The notes below the pieces were generated by a model. The model was not told where the DNA came from and did no database searches. It saw only the letters and a list, made by a program, of their open reading frames with translations. Made by a program: the position numbers and the translations under genes. DNA of 64,000 nucleotides from Malaya genurostris. Taxonomy: Eukaryota; Arthropoda; Insecta; Diptera; Culicidae. Where the stretch lies: contig NC_080570.1 of the NCBI RefSeq assembly GCF_030247185.1, positions 79,959,216 to 80,023,215 on the forward strand. The letters are read 5' to 3'. Below are positions 56,501-64,000 of the stretch, one piece after another (the stretch's first letter is position 1; every line of letters starts with the position of its first letter).

Positions 56501-56803
56501 ATCGACGAAAACAACGCTGAGGCTACATTCGTAATAGTAAACAGCAAATCAGCATACAAGGAATTGGAGGAAATCGTAGAATTACCTCATGGTCTAAAGG
56601 ACCACTTGAACGGAAGGATCTTTGAAATTCCGAATAGGAAGCTATGGGGGTTGATTTTGAACGGGTCCAAGAAATCATTAACAGATACACACGTACTTTT
56701 GGGAGGGCTAATGGATGCCTTTACAAACTGCCCCGAATACGTAAGAAATGCGGAAACCATTCAAATCATTTCATTCAGGAACTTGAAAACCGGTATTGGA
56801 TAA
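53480..56803 (+). CDS. Gypsy Pol, protease, RT and RNase H, no integrase
   Basis: Retropepsin FLIDTGASSNLI (Asp about residue 28) is followed by a long Asn and Lys-rich spacer (about 150-430). RT: PINKRQYRFPEATKKHINEE, YRIVVDFRALN, YFSTLDLKSGFYQVPI, FTRMPMGLRNSPSTFQRLMN and the catalytic IVYLDDIIVFG (about 640). RNase H: FVITTDASEYAIGAVLS and VYTDHRPLISI. After DNVVADFLSRLPEQ comes a 200-residue region that does not contain the integrase finger or its acidic core. The frame starts at a non-ATG codon. Confidence 0.9.
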   Translation: MARNWFNAFEIEMRTTTRPNIKKKFLIDTGASSNLISRRCAEEIGAYRINIKEQIHYTGVMNIPRISLGTTEADFLIDNLKFRIKFDVVEELGFAGILGMNFINKHVTNIDIQNGKIILQEKQIVFSMEAKPIPKWLQYAMGDTERQAEGHNQKITGAQNSLHDNIEYKSNTNNLIYKENQYPMVTEKGCQTEENIRSRTKTNNISCQTEFIIANVDIIGKTEIKTNNYDIYNSVHDNVHNKNNNENDTADFDYKQMINEQVFKREKFTTICKDVDEFNENKSGQQKPILTEDNYDLSLVENNKFKTLQGSRRIEKVLEVLNAEVLEGSLSKRNKYEINKKHVNKNDNNNASYQSNHELYKNDDRSDSMLPGCGTTITNEEEKEFIDREYDEEDKWFLDLDTNQDVILTENKRYGQITGRDRTEKVLESLNMNHLKRENFRDIEMIMASYSDVFYLKGDKLTITDAAVHEIETTSNVPINKRQYRFPEATKKHINEEIEEMRRQGIIRPSKSPWNAPVLCVPKKDDEYGNKKYRIVVDFRALNLVTKPFVYPIPLIDEILDNLGNSKYFSTLDLKSGFYQVPIDPKDAAKTAFSTPKGHFEFTRMPMGLRNSPSTFQRLMNTVLYEIKDVKAIVYLDDIIVFGTTVEEHNNNLSKVLKALRQHNLKVEPGKCQILKDEIKYLGHVIDQNGVRPMEDNIMAIKEMSAPRTVRGVRSFLGTVNFYGKFIPQLAEKRKPLNDLLRKNVKFVWTDECQKAFEELKFFLTSDTLLVRPNYKDTFVITTDASEYAIGAVLSNEKSIDRPIAYASRGLVGAERRYHTIEKELLAIVWAVNKFKHFIYNQKFIVYTDHRPLISIWHLKETSPTLTRLRLKLQGLEIDIRYKQGKDNVVADFLSRLPEQDETPHTISVVTRQQKRQHQQAEEDLAKQKDAESRVNPKQIRDESGRFALFENKQKTEWNPHMDGLENIDFGCDEKEDLGGFSYLEEYDICTRENDIEFNRLKISTKKIDENNAEATFVIVNSKSAYKELEEIVELPHGLKDHLNGRIFEIPNRKLWGLILNGSKKSLTDTHVLLGGLMDAFTNCPEYVRNAETIQIISFRNLKTGIG

Positions 56804-57407
56804 AAAGAACATGCTCTATACGTTTATAAACAACAAACGCCTCTTTGATATAGGAATAGATGTGAAGAAACTAAAGGAAAGAAAAATAGAATTACAGAAC
56901 ATGACTTACGCACCACTGGAATACCCATGGATAAGCATAAGCACGATTATCATAATAAGCCTGAGCATAATAAGTGGCTGTGCCTATTGTCATAAAGGAA
57001 AAATTTCATGCTGTAGCACAACGAAAGTTATAAAAAGCAACGGAAACGTCGAAAGAAAGAAAATCAGAACTTCAGACATAGAATTGTACGATATAACGAT
57101 TACAAACGAAAATAGTAAGGGAGGAAAACCCATAACTAAAGACATGATATCAGGGCCTATTTTGATGAATAAGAACGGAAGAGCACGACCGATAGCGGAG
57201 ACTCAAGAAGAACCAATACCGACAATCTCTGTAGAACCGAGACAAAAAAGCACCAACAGAGAAACAGAAACGGAAAATGAGTATGTGGAACCGTTCACGA
57301 TAATAGAATTAAGAAATAGAGAGATAGGAATTGGCAGCAAAAAAGGGAATAGCTCGGAAACAATACGAACACCAAAAAGAAGTACCCGCAACATATCCGT
57401 TATTTAA
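56796..57407 (+). pseudogene. Envelope-like C-terminal remnant
   Basis: 203 codons. One strongly hydrophobic segment (about residues 46-66) is followed by a Cys-containing, basic, then polar tail. This is the layout of a membrane anchor and inner tail in the third ORF of insect errantivirus-like elements. The ectodomain is absent. A deletion joins the end of pol to this remnant near 56780-56800. It cannot make a complete envelope protein. Confidence 0.6.
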
Positions 57408-58136
57408 AGAATGGCAGCTAAAGCAGCAGCGACGAATCGAAGCATAAATTCACTGTTTTTTGTTCCACTCACAAAACATAACAAAACGCATCGAAAATGT
57501 GTGCTTGTAAATTTGCACGTGTTGTGTAGGTAGGTCTCTAAATAAATATTACGATTTTGAAAGTTTTCTCTGCCGTGTGTTTCGAACCGCTCTTGCGTAC
57601 GTGTATCCTATTTCTACGTCCAACCATCGAAATAGTCCACGCCCCCCCCCCATAATACAAAGTAAAGAGAACTTCTTCTTCTAGAGTACCGATCAGACTG
57701 TTTAGAAATTTTACTTATTAGTGGAGAAAACCAAGCCGTGTATGTATCTCAAAATTATAATTATAGCATACTAAACTTTCAAATAACCTTTGTACGTTTT
57801 ATTGTTCCCAGCAAAACTAAAAACGCATATTGTATACTAGCCTTATTAAACAAAAGGAATAATAAAATACAGAGCAAAACGAAAACACATGAAATCAAAA
57901 ACACCTAAGCAATCCGTTTCAGGATACTTCAATTGAGGATGATAACAGCTGACTAGATAAAATCGGAATATTTTTCTGTCCACAAAGTCAATAAGCCGAG
58001 CTAAAATTTACAATCCAAGATTATCATTAAGTTATGAAAACTATACAAAATTTTTTAGTACCCATATCCTCGCGCCTAAGTCCGATACCATCACAATCGA
58101 CTTGATGCTAACCCTTAAGGTATCATCAAGCTCAGT
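57408..58136. other. Untranslated region of the gypsy element
   Basis: No ORF. Contains a C9 run near 57643. Confidence 0.6.
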
Positions 58137-58149
58137 AAGTAAGGGGGCA
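58137..58149 (+). other. Polypurine tract of gypsy element
   Basis: Purine-rich AAGTAAGGGGGCA directly before the 3' LTR. Confidence 0.7.
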
Positions 58150-59054
58150 TGCAGCGTCCTTAGCAAATTTGCTGGTTTGCATTGGCGCAGCAGTTTTTGT
58201 TTACGCGCTCTTGGAATGTGCTCGGGGTTGCTGAGGTGTTTTTTGTTTACGCGACACTGAGGTGCTCTGCGTAAACAAAGAAATTTCACGGACAACCGCG
58301 GTAACGTTCACGATGGTCTCGGGTTTAGGCCGAACAGCTAGTGAAATGTTAGGAACATAAAAACCACTAGTCGGAAAAAAATCAGAGTTCAGTTCAGTAC
58401 AGTCCAGCTCGGTTCAGCGCAGACCAGACGCAATTTCTGAAGAATTAAGTGAAAAGTAGAGTTCAGCTCGGTTCAGCGCAGACCAGACGCAATTTCTGAA
58501 GAATTAAGTGAAAAGTTAAGTCTAGTTCGGAGTGTAATACAGTAAGCCGTAGGAGTATACATAGTGTGCATTGTGAGGGTCAAGTATCAAGTGACCTCAA
58601 AATCAAGCAAGAAATAATGTTTTCGGAAGGCATCTAAAGAAGTGAAAATTGCTGTAATGAATAGAGATTTAACAGATTCATGTGTAGTGTTTGAGATCAC
58701 CATGAAGTGTTGTGAATAGATTTTCAAACTAGTGGAGTATGCACTAGATTGTACTGCAGTAGGACATACGTTCATATGTGCGTAAACTTAATGATATGCC
58801 GAACTTAGTGAGACTGCGTGAAGTGTTAGCCTTATTAACAATCGTTAGTGACTTTTGTTAGATTGTGGGAAAGAACTCCCAAAACAGCCTAATCCTGCAC
58901 TATTGAGAATAAGTAGCTGTTAAGTGAAAAGCATAAAAAGATAAACTATAAACTCAAAAAAAAGGTGAATTTCGTGGTATTACTCCGTATAGAACTAAAA
59001 GAAACGTCCTCTTCGTTATTCTGCCACCCGCCACCGCTCGGCCGGGAGCCTACA
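58150..59054 (+). repeat. 3' LTR of gypsy element
   Basis: 905 bp, nearly identical to the 5' LTR including the 59-bp tandem duplication. The visible differences are homopolymer lengths and a few substitutions. Confidence 0.93.
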
Positions 59055-59163
59055 ATTGTGTAGCGTTAGCAACGCCTAGCAACGTAGGTTGTTGATTCAA
59101 CTAAAATTTTCATTATTCATTAGTCAATCCATCTAACCAGTTGTATGTTTTTACTCTGCAACA

Positions 59164-59177
59164 GGTTATGGGCCCAG
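59164..59177 (+). other. Primer binding site of copia element 2
   Basis: GGTTATGGGCCCAG, identical to the site at 8150-8163; internal initiator-Met tRNA type. Confidence 0.85.
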
Positions 59178-59216
59178 TACTAGAAGAAAGAAGATTAATC
59201 CAAGAATAATCATTTT

Positions 59217-60600
59217 ATGATGTACAACGGAGGAGGAGATGGCAATGCAGCCGGTGCTGGAGTACCAGTAGCAGGAAACGGTCGTTTCAGCGGAGTCGCT
59301 TTACCGCTCATTGAGAAGCTCAAGGGACGAGAAAATTACGCCACGTGGGCGTTCGCCATGAAGATGACGCTCATTCGTGAGGGATCCTGGAACGCTGTGT
59401 CGGTGACTGAAGGTCAAGAAATCGACAAAGAAACGAGTTTGCGAGCGATGGCCACCATCTGTTTGAGTCTGGAGACGACTAATTACAGTCTCGTCCAGGA
59501 CGCAAAAGACGCCAAAGAAGCCTGGGAAAAACTTCGGAATGCTTTTCAGGACAACGGTCTAACACGAAAAATCGGATTGCTGAGAAAGCTAACGTCGATT
59601 CGTTTGGACGAATGCGGCAGCGTAGAAGCGTACGTTGATGAACTGATGTCTACAGCACACAAACTTGCGGGAATCGGTTTCAAGGTCGACGACTCATGGC
59701 TAGCTGCGTTGTTACTAATGGGACTTCCGGAACATTATGAACCCGTGATAATGGGACTCGAGGCATCGGGCACTGCGTTGACATCGGACGCGGTGAAAGC
59801 CAAGATATTACAAGACGTAAAGCTGCAAAAAGAACCAACAATTGCTGGTGGAAACGGAGTGTTTTATTCTAATCAAAATGCTAAGCGGCGTGGAGGCAAA
59901 AGTAATGCGGCAAAGAAAGATGACAAATGCCACAACTGCAAAAAGCATGGGCATTTTGCAGCAAAGTGTCCGGAGAAGAAAAACCTAATCCCACCAAAAA
60001 CGGCTAGCAAAGCTATGTGCAGTGTTTTTGCGATAGGCAAGGTAAGCGGTAAGGAGTGGTATTTCGATTCTGGTGCCACATGCCACATGTCTCGTAGTGG
60101 CAACAGGTTTGTTATGCAACAGCACATGGCGCATCCGGTGGCAACAGCAAACAACGGTAGTATGATGTCAATCGCGAAGGGACTGGTCAAGCTTGATCTC
60201 AAAGAAGGACCCATCGAAGTGAAGGAAGTGCTGCAGATTCCGGAACTAGCTACCAATCTACTGTCGATCAGTAAAATTTGTCAAAAGGGGTTGACTGTGT
60301 ATTTCAATGCAGAGGGATGTGAAGTTCGAGAGAGTGATGGCAACGTGATTGCATCTGGTACACAGGTAGGCGGCCTGTATATGCTTAACCAAAGGATTGA
60401 GGAAGCGCTACTGACACCGAGTACTAGCATTTGGCATAGACGACTCGGACATCTCAATCGTCAAAGTATGAAGAAACTAGTGACGATGGCAGAAGGTTTC
60501 AAAATGGCAAATGACGTCACACCAGAGTGCATCGTTTGCATTGAGAGTAAGCAAGTACGTAATCCATTCAGTAAAAACCATTCAAGCGAAGAGGTTGTGT
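59217..60600 (+). CDS. Copia-type Gag-protease-integrase start, interrupted
   Basis: MMYNGGGDGNAAGAGVPVAG leads into a UBN2-type Gag: LIEKLKGRENYATWAFAMKM, AYVDELMSTAHKLAGIGF and LLLMGLPEHYEP. Zinc knuckle CHNCKKHGHFAAKC (about residue 240). Protease WYFDSGATCHM (about 280). Pre-integrase finger WHRRLGHLNRQSMKKLV and CIVCIESKQ (about 405-445). The family sequence ends near 60600; the next 9 codons to the stop at 60626 belong to the inserted LINE. No frameshift before that. Confidence 0.88.
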
Positions 60601-61257
60601 TTCGATTGTACTGGCTCGTGAGTTAACGGCTGCTACCGAGACAATTCTAAGCTTCAGGTAGTTAAACTGCCCATAGCAAACGCAATATTCGGGGCGTTTC
60701 CCGACTGGAAAGCTAGCAACGAAGGCCATCCCGTTCATACGCACAGAGGTGTAGAGACACAGAGGTGCGAGAGCATAGAAGTGACGAGTCACAGAGGTGC
60801 CATCGCATAAAGGTGCGAAGACGAAGGGGTGCAAAGGCACAGAGGTGCTAAAGCAACCCAGTGCTGATCTACCAGGTACCAGAATTTGTACGCTGCGTAG
60901 GATCAAAAGAGACGGCATATATCGCGAGGTGCTACACTGCAAGCATCGCATTTGATCGCCACCAAGAGCAAAAGCACTGTACCTGGGGTCAGGTACAGCA
61001 AGTGCAGTGGTGTTCACAACGACGGCAGAGCAACTGAGATAGCAGTAAACGACAGAAGACTGCCAATTGGAAACAGCAAAAGACTGCCAATTGGAAATCG
61101 TTGGAAGAGCTTCACGTCGTTCTTCACGATAAAGGAACAGAGACATCAGCTACAAGGTAGATTTAATTTAATTTATTTTTTATTTCTTATATCTGAAATT
61201 TTACTAAACATAAGTTTTTATTTTGGTATTATTAATTTACAAAAAAAATTTAATGTA
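60600..61257 (+). other. 5' UTR of the I-clade LINE with short tandem motifs
   Basis: 60739-60862 contains about seven diverged copies of CACAGAGGTGC. 61056-61100 has two copies of AGACTGCCAATTGGAAA. I-clade LINEs carry an internal promoter at the 5' end, so these motifs may be promoter repeats. No TATA box. Confidence 0.65.
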
Positions 61258-62571
61258 ATGGATGATCTCATGGAAGATCATCCGAATCCGATTCCGGATA
61301 CTAGTAAAAGTTTAAATACTCCGAGGGCTAAACATTATCCACAGGGTACCACTGGGCCATGGATAGTCTATCTTCGAAAAAAAGAAAAGATTTTAAACTT
61401 GATGCAAATTACAAAGGATTTGACATCACATTTCTCTGAAGTTAAAGAAATCTGTAAGGTTAATAGAGATAAAATTCGAGTTGTAGTTAACGACTTGAAA
61501 CAGGCAAACGATATTGTAACCTGTAAATTATTTGCTATTGAATATCGAGTTTACATTCCATCGAAGGAGGTAGAAATTGACGGTGTTGTGACTGAAGCAA
61601 GTCTGACAGCAGATGATTTACTTAAAAATGGAGTTGGCCGTTTTAAAAACTCCATGCTTGAGGGAGTTAAGATACTCGAGTGCAAACAATTGTACTCAGC
61701 ATCTATTGTCGATGGAAAAAAGTCTTATCGTCCCTCAGATTCGTTTCGCGTAACATTTGCCGGATCTGCATTGCCTAGCCATGTCTATATCGATAAAATT
61801 CGTCTTCCTGTTCGGCTTTCGGTACCGCATGTTATGAATTGCACGAACTGTAAAAAATTCGGACATACAGCTACTTACTGTAGTAATAAGTCCAAATGTA
61901 TCAAATGTCAAGGGCCTCATAAGGATAATCTTTGCGATAAAGATGTTGAAAAATGTGTTTATTGTGGGGAAAGCCCTCATGATGATCTTTCAGTGTGCGC
62001 TGCATTTAAGCTGCGTAAAGACAAAATGAAGCTTTCTTTAAAAGCACGGTCTAAGCGCACATATGCAGAAATGCTCAAAACGGTCATACATGTCTCCCCT
62101 TTGGAAACCGAAAACGGTTTTTCAAATCTTGCGGAGCCAGAGGAATCTGACTCTGACGGAAATAGTGAAGATACCTCGTTTGTCACTCCTCAAGGGTCTG
62201 TTAAGAGGAGATTAACAAACCACAAAATACCAAAAAAGACACCTAAAATTATACCTTCAAAAAAAGATCCCCGTGTTAAAGCTAAAAAGCCAAATTTAAA
62301 ACCAAAAACTGTGCCTCCTGGTTTGTCAAATTCACAAACCAATCCAGGAACTAGCTCAAGAAAAGACAATAATCCAGTGGGCTCCATTTCACATTCACCA
62401 ACAGGATTACTGAAATTTTCGGAAATTGTAGAATGGATTTTCGCTGCATTCAATATTTCTGAACCTCTAAAGACCATCATAACAGCATTCCTTCCAATAG
62501 CTAGAACTTTTTTGAAACAGTTATCAGCTCAATGGCCAGCTCTTTCAGGTTTTGTATCATTTGATGGATAA
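61258..62571 (+). CDS. I-clade LINE ORF1, nucleic-acid-binding Gag-like protein
   Basis: 437 residues from MDDLMEDHPNPIPDTSKSLN. Central RRM-like region, then a run of CCHC knuckles: CTNCKKFGHTATYC, CIKCQGPHKDNLC and CVYCGESPHDDLSVC. A Lys, Pro and Ser-rich linker and a hydrophobic C-terminal segment (FSEIVEWIFAAFNISEPLKT) follow. Binds LINE RNA in the ribonucleoprotein by family. An open frame runs upstream to 60952, but the ATG at 61258 marks the family start. The stop overlaps ORF2 by eight bases. Confidence 0.85.
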   Translation: MDDLMEDHPNPIPDTSKSLNTPRAKHYPQGTTGPWIVYLRKKEKILNLMQITKDLTSHFSEVKEICKVNRDKIRVVVNDLKQANDIVTCKLFAIEYRVYIPSKEVEIDGVVTEASLTADDLLKNGVGRFKNSMLEGVKILECKQLYSASIVDGKKSYRPSDSFRVTFAGSALPSHVYIDKIRLPVRLSVPHVMNCTNCKKFGHTATYCSNKSKCIKCQGPHKDNLCDKDVEKCVYCGESPHDDLSVCAAFKLRKDKMKLSLKARSKRTYAEMLKTVIHVSPLETENGFSNLAEPEESDSDGNSEDTSFVTPQGSVKRRLTNHKIPKKTPKIIPSKKDPRVKAKKPNLKPKTVPPGLSNSQTNPGTSSRKDNNPVGSISHSPTGLLKFSEIVEWIFAAFNISEPLKTIITAFLPIARTFLKQLSAQWPALSGFVSFDG

Positions 62572-64000
62572 TTTATCATCCGCCGCAAATGATTCAATCA
62601 CTGTCCTGCAGTGGAATTGTCGAAGCATCATGCCAAAACTTGATTCATTTAAAGTTTTGTTGCATAGTCAAAAATGTGATGTATTTGCTTTGTGCGAAAC
62701 ATGGCTTACATCAAACATAGCCTTAAATTTTAATGACTTTAACATTATACGTCTCGACAGAGACTCCCCGTATGGTGGAGTGCTTTTAGGAATTAAGAAA
62801 TGTTATTCCTTTTATAGATTAAACATTCCTTCGACTTCTAGTATAGAAGTTGTTGCTTGTCAAATAAACATTAAAGGAAAGGACATTTGCATTGCTTCGG
62901 TATATATTCCTCCAAGAGCTCAAGTTGGACAACGACAGCTTAATGAAATTGTCGAAGCCCTTCCTGCTCCACGTTTGATTTTAGGAGATTTCAATTCGCA
63001 CGGAATGATGTGGGGTTCCGTTTACAATGATAGCAGATCATCTCTAATATATAATATTTGCGACAATTTTAGCATGACGGTACTAAATATGGGTAGCATG
63101 ACACGGATCCCAAGACCTCCTGCACGTCCAAGTGCATTAGATTTATCTCTTTGTTCGACTTCAATTCGACTAGATTGCACCTGGAAAGTATTTCCTGATT
63201 TACATGGTAGCGATCATTTACCAATCATCATCTCAATTAGCAGTAACAAAGGCATTGCTAATTCAGTTAATATTCCATATGATTTGACAAAAAATATTGA
63301 CTGGATTAAATACCAAAGTAATATTTCAAGTGTCTTAACTTCAATGGAAGAGCTTCCCCCACTTGAAGAATATGACTTCCTCGTTTGTTCGATTCTGGAG
63401 GCCGCAGAACAAGCCCAAACCAAACGATTTCTTGGTCCATCGTCTAACAGAAGACCTCCAAATCCTTGGTGGGACAAAGAGTGCTCAGATGCTAAACACG
63501 CGAAACAAAATGCTTTCAAGACGTTTTTAAAACGAGGAGGAGGAACTCCTCAGAATTTTGAAAAATTCTTGGTTTTAGAAACCAAGTACAAGAACATACT
63601 TCGGGTTAAGAAATGCAGCTATTGGAGACATTTTGTGGAAGGTTTGTCAAGAGAAACCTCAATGAGCACTCTTTGGAATACGGCCAGACGAATGAGGAAT
63701 CGTAACGTAGGAAATGAGAGTGAGGAGTACTCGAATCGATGGATATTTGATTTTGCGAGGAAAGTTTGTCCAGATTCCGTTCCTACGCATAGCATTGTTA
63801 GGGAGTCTTCTTCAAATGATGATTCCATTGATAGCCCCTTTTCAATGATGGAATTTTCCATAGCACTCATGTCTTGTAACAATAACGCTCCTGGATTGGA
63901 CAGAATTAAATTCAACTTGGTGAAGAATCTGCCCGACCTCGCAAAAAGACGTTTGTTGGAATTGTTCAACAAGTTTCTTGAGCAAAATATTGTTCCACCT
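62564..64000 (+). CDS. I-clade LINE ORF2, endonuclease and RT start, partial
   Basis: Starts at an ATG inside the last codons of ORF1 and is open for 479 codons to the edge. AP-type endonuclease: VLQWNCRSIMPKLDSF, FALCETWL (catalytic Glu), LILGDFNSHGMMWGS (catalytic Asp and Asn) and GSDHLPIII (catalytic His). Linker KRFLGPSSNRRPPNPWWDKE, then the RT beginning FSMMEFSIALMSCNNNAPGL. It nicks target DNA and primes reverse transcription. All catalytic residues in the visible part are present. Confidence 0.88.
   Translation, partial: MDNLSSAANDSITVLQWNCRSIMPKLDSFKVLLHSQKCDVFALCETWLTSNIALNFNDFNIIRLDRDSPYGGVLLGIKKCYSFYRLNIPSTSSIEVVACQINIKGKDICIASVYIPPRAQVGQRQLNEIVEALPAPRLILGDFNSHGMMWGSVYNDSRSSLIYNICDNFSMTVLNMGSMTRIPRPPARPSALDLSLCSTSIRLDCTWKVFPDLHGSDHLPIIISISSNKGIANSVNIPYDLTKNIDWIKYQSNISSVLTSMEELPPLEEYDFLVCSILEAAEQAQTKRFLGPSSNRRPPNPWWDKECSDAKHAKQNAFKTFLKRGGGTPQNFEKFLVLETKYKNILRVKKCSYWRHFVEGLSRETSMSTLWNTARRMRNRNVGNESEEYSNRWIFDFARKVCPDSVPTHSIVRESSSNDDSIDSPFSMMEFSIALMSCNNNAPGLDRIKFNLVKNLPDLAKRRLLELFNKFLEQNIVPP

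Larger units (their letters stand above)
50417..59054 (+). mobile_element. Ty3/gypsy element with two LTRs, integrase deleted
   Basis: LTRs 50417-51323 (907 bp) and 58150-59054 (905 bp) are almost identical, so the insertion is recent. The 4-bp duplication ATTG lies at 50413-50416 and 59055-59058. Order: LTR, gag (two frames), pol with protease, RT and RNase H, then a short frame with one membrane segment resembling an envelope tail. Integrase and most of the envelope-like ORF are missing. Non-autonomous. Confidence 0.93.
50370..60600 (+). mobile_element. Copia-type element 2, split by gypsy and LINE insertions
   Basis: The 5' LTR is 50370-50416 plus 59059-59163, about 152 bp, beginning TGTTG and ending CAACA. 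The Ty3/gypsy element sits inside it. Primer site and gag-pol follow (59217-60600). The coding part stops in the integrase finger at the I-clade LINE. The 3' half is outside or lost. Confidence 0.75.
60600..64000 (+). mobile_element. I-clade LINE, open ORFs, continues right
   Basis: Long 5' UTR (about 60600-61257), ORF1 (61258-62571) and ORF2 (62564 to the window end), both without stops or frameshifts. Inserted in the integrase region of copia element 2, same orientation. The left junction is placed by loss of copia similarity and may be off by some bases. The apparent completeness of the 5' end suggests a full-length, possibly young copy. Confidence 0.82.

Noticed and set aside
60600..60862. 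CRISPR-like or satellite array in the LINE 5' UTR
   Set aside because: Motifs are short, unevenly spaced and without distinct spacers; promoter repeats are more likely.
60568..61146. 192-codon minus-strand frame
   Set aside because: Antisense to the repeated 5' UTR motifs of the I-clade LINE; its regular composition reflects the repeats.

Overview
The window looks like genomic DNA of a culicine mosquito, most likely Aedes. The evidence is two animal genes with short GT-AG introns, copia and Ty3 retrotransposons primed in the insect way, two tRNA-derived SINEs of the Feilai type, Jockey- and I-clade LINEs, an insect-type Helitron and several MITEs. There is no bacterial gene, rRNA, tRNA gene or CRISPR array. 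Well over half of the window is transposable-element DNA, much of it nested.

Host gene 1 is on the minus strand: a secreted or lysosomal GH35 beta-galactosidase. Exon 1 (28864-28944, signal peptide) and exon 2 (28487-28801) are separated by about 20.9 kb from exons 3 and 4 (6935-7627, 6604-6879). All four junctions are phase 0 and together give 455 residues with both catalytic glutamates. The remaining C-terminal exons must lie left of the window, beyond a Ty3 element that fills intron 4. Intron 2 holds a complete copia-type element (7692-12779, TSD GTCCT), a decayed Jockey element, a Helitron (17104-21418) carrying a 2.86-kb transposon with 849-bp inverted arms, and LINE relics.

Host gene 2 is on the plus strand: the first coding exon (47095-47221) of a kindlin/fermitin homologue. 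Its first intron runs past the right edge and holds a Ty3/gypsy element with complete LTRs (50417-59054, TSD ATTG). That element sits inside the 5' LTR of a second copia-type element, which is itself interrupted by an I-clade LINE (about 60600 to beyond 64000) whose visible ORFs are open.

The roughly 18 kb between the two divergently transcribed genes is a patchwork of DNA transposons. Two families were delimited here by eye. One (31519-32972 and 43345-45831) has CACAC...GTGTG ends, 2-bp target duplications, and a spliced zinc-finger gene with an intron in the same place in both copies. The other (38399-41183 and 44126-45022) has CCGACGACACGACC ends and 5-bp duplications, and appears to carry pieces of host genes, one resembling COG4. 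I offer these two families, and the copia element whose 3' LTR contains a copy of its own integrase segment, as the main points for follow-up.
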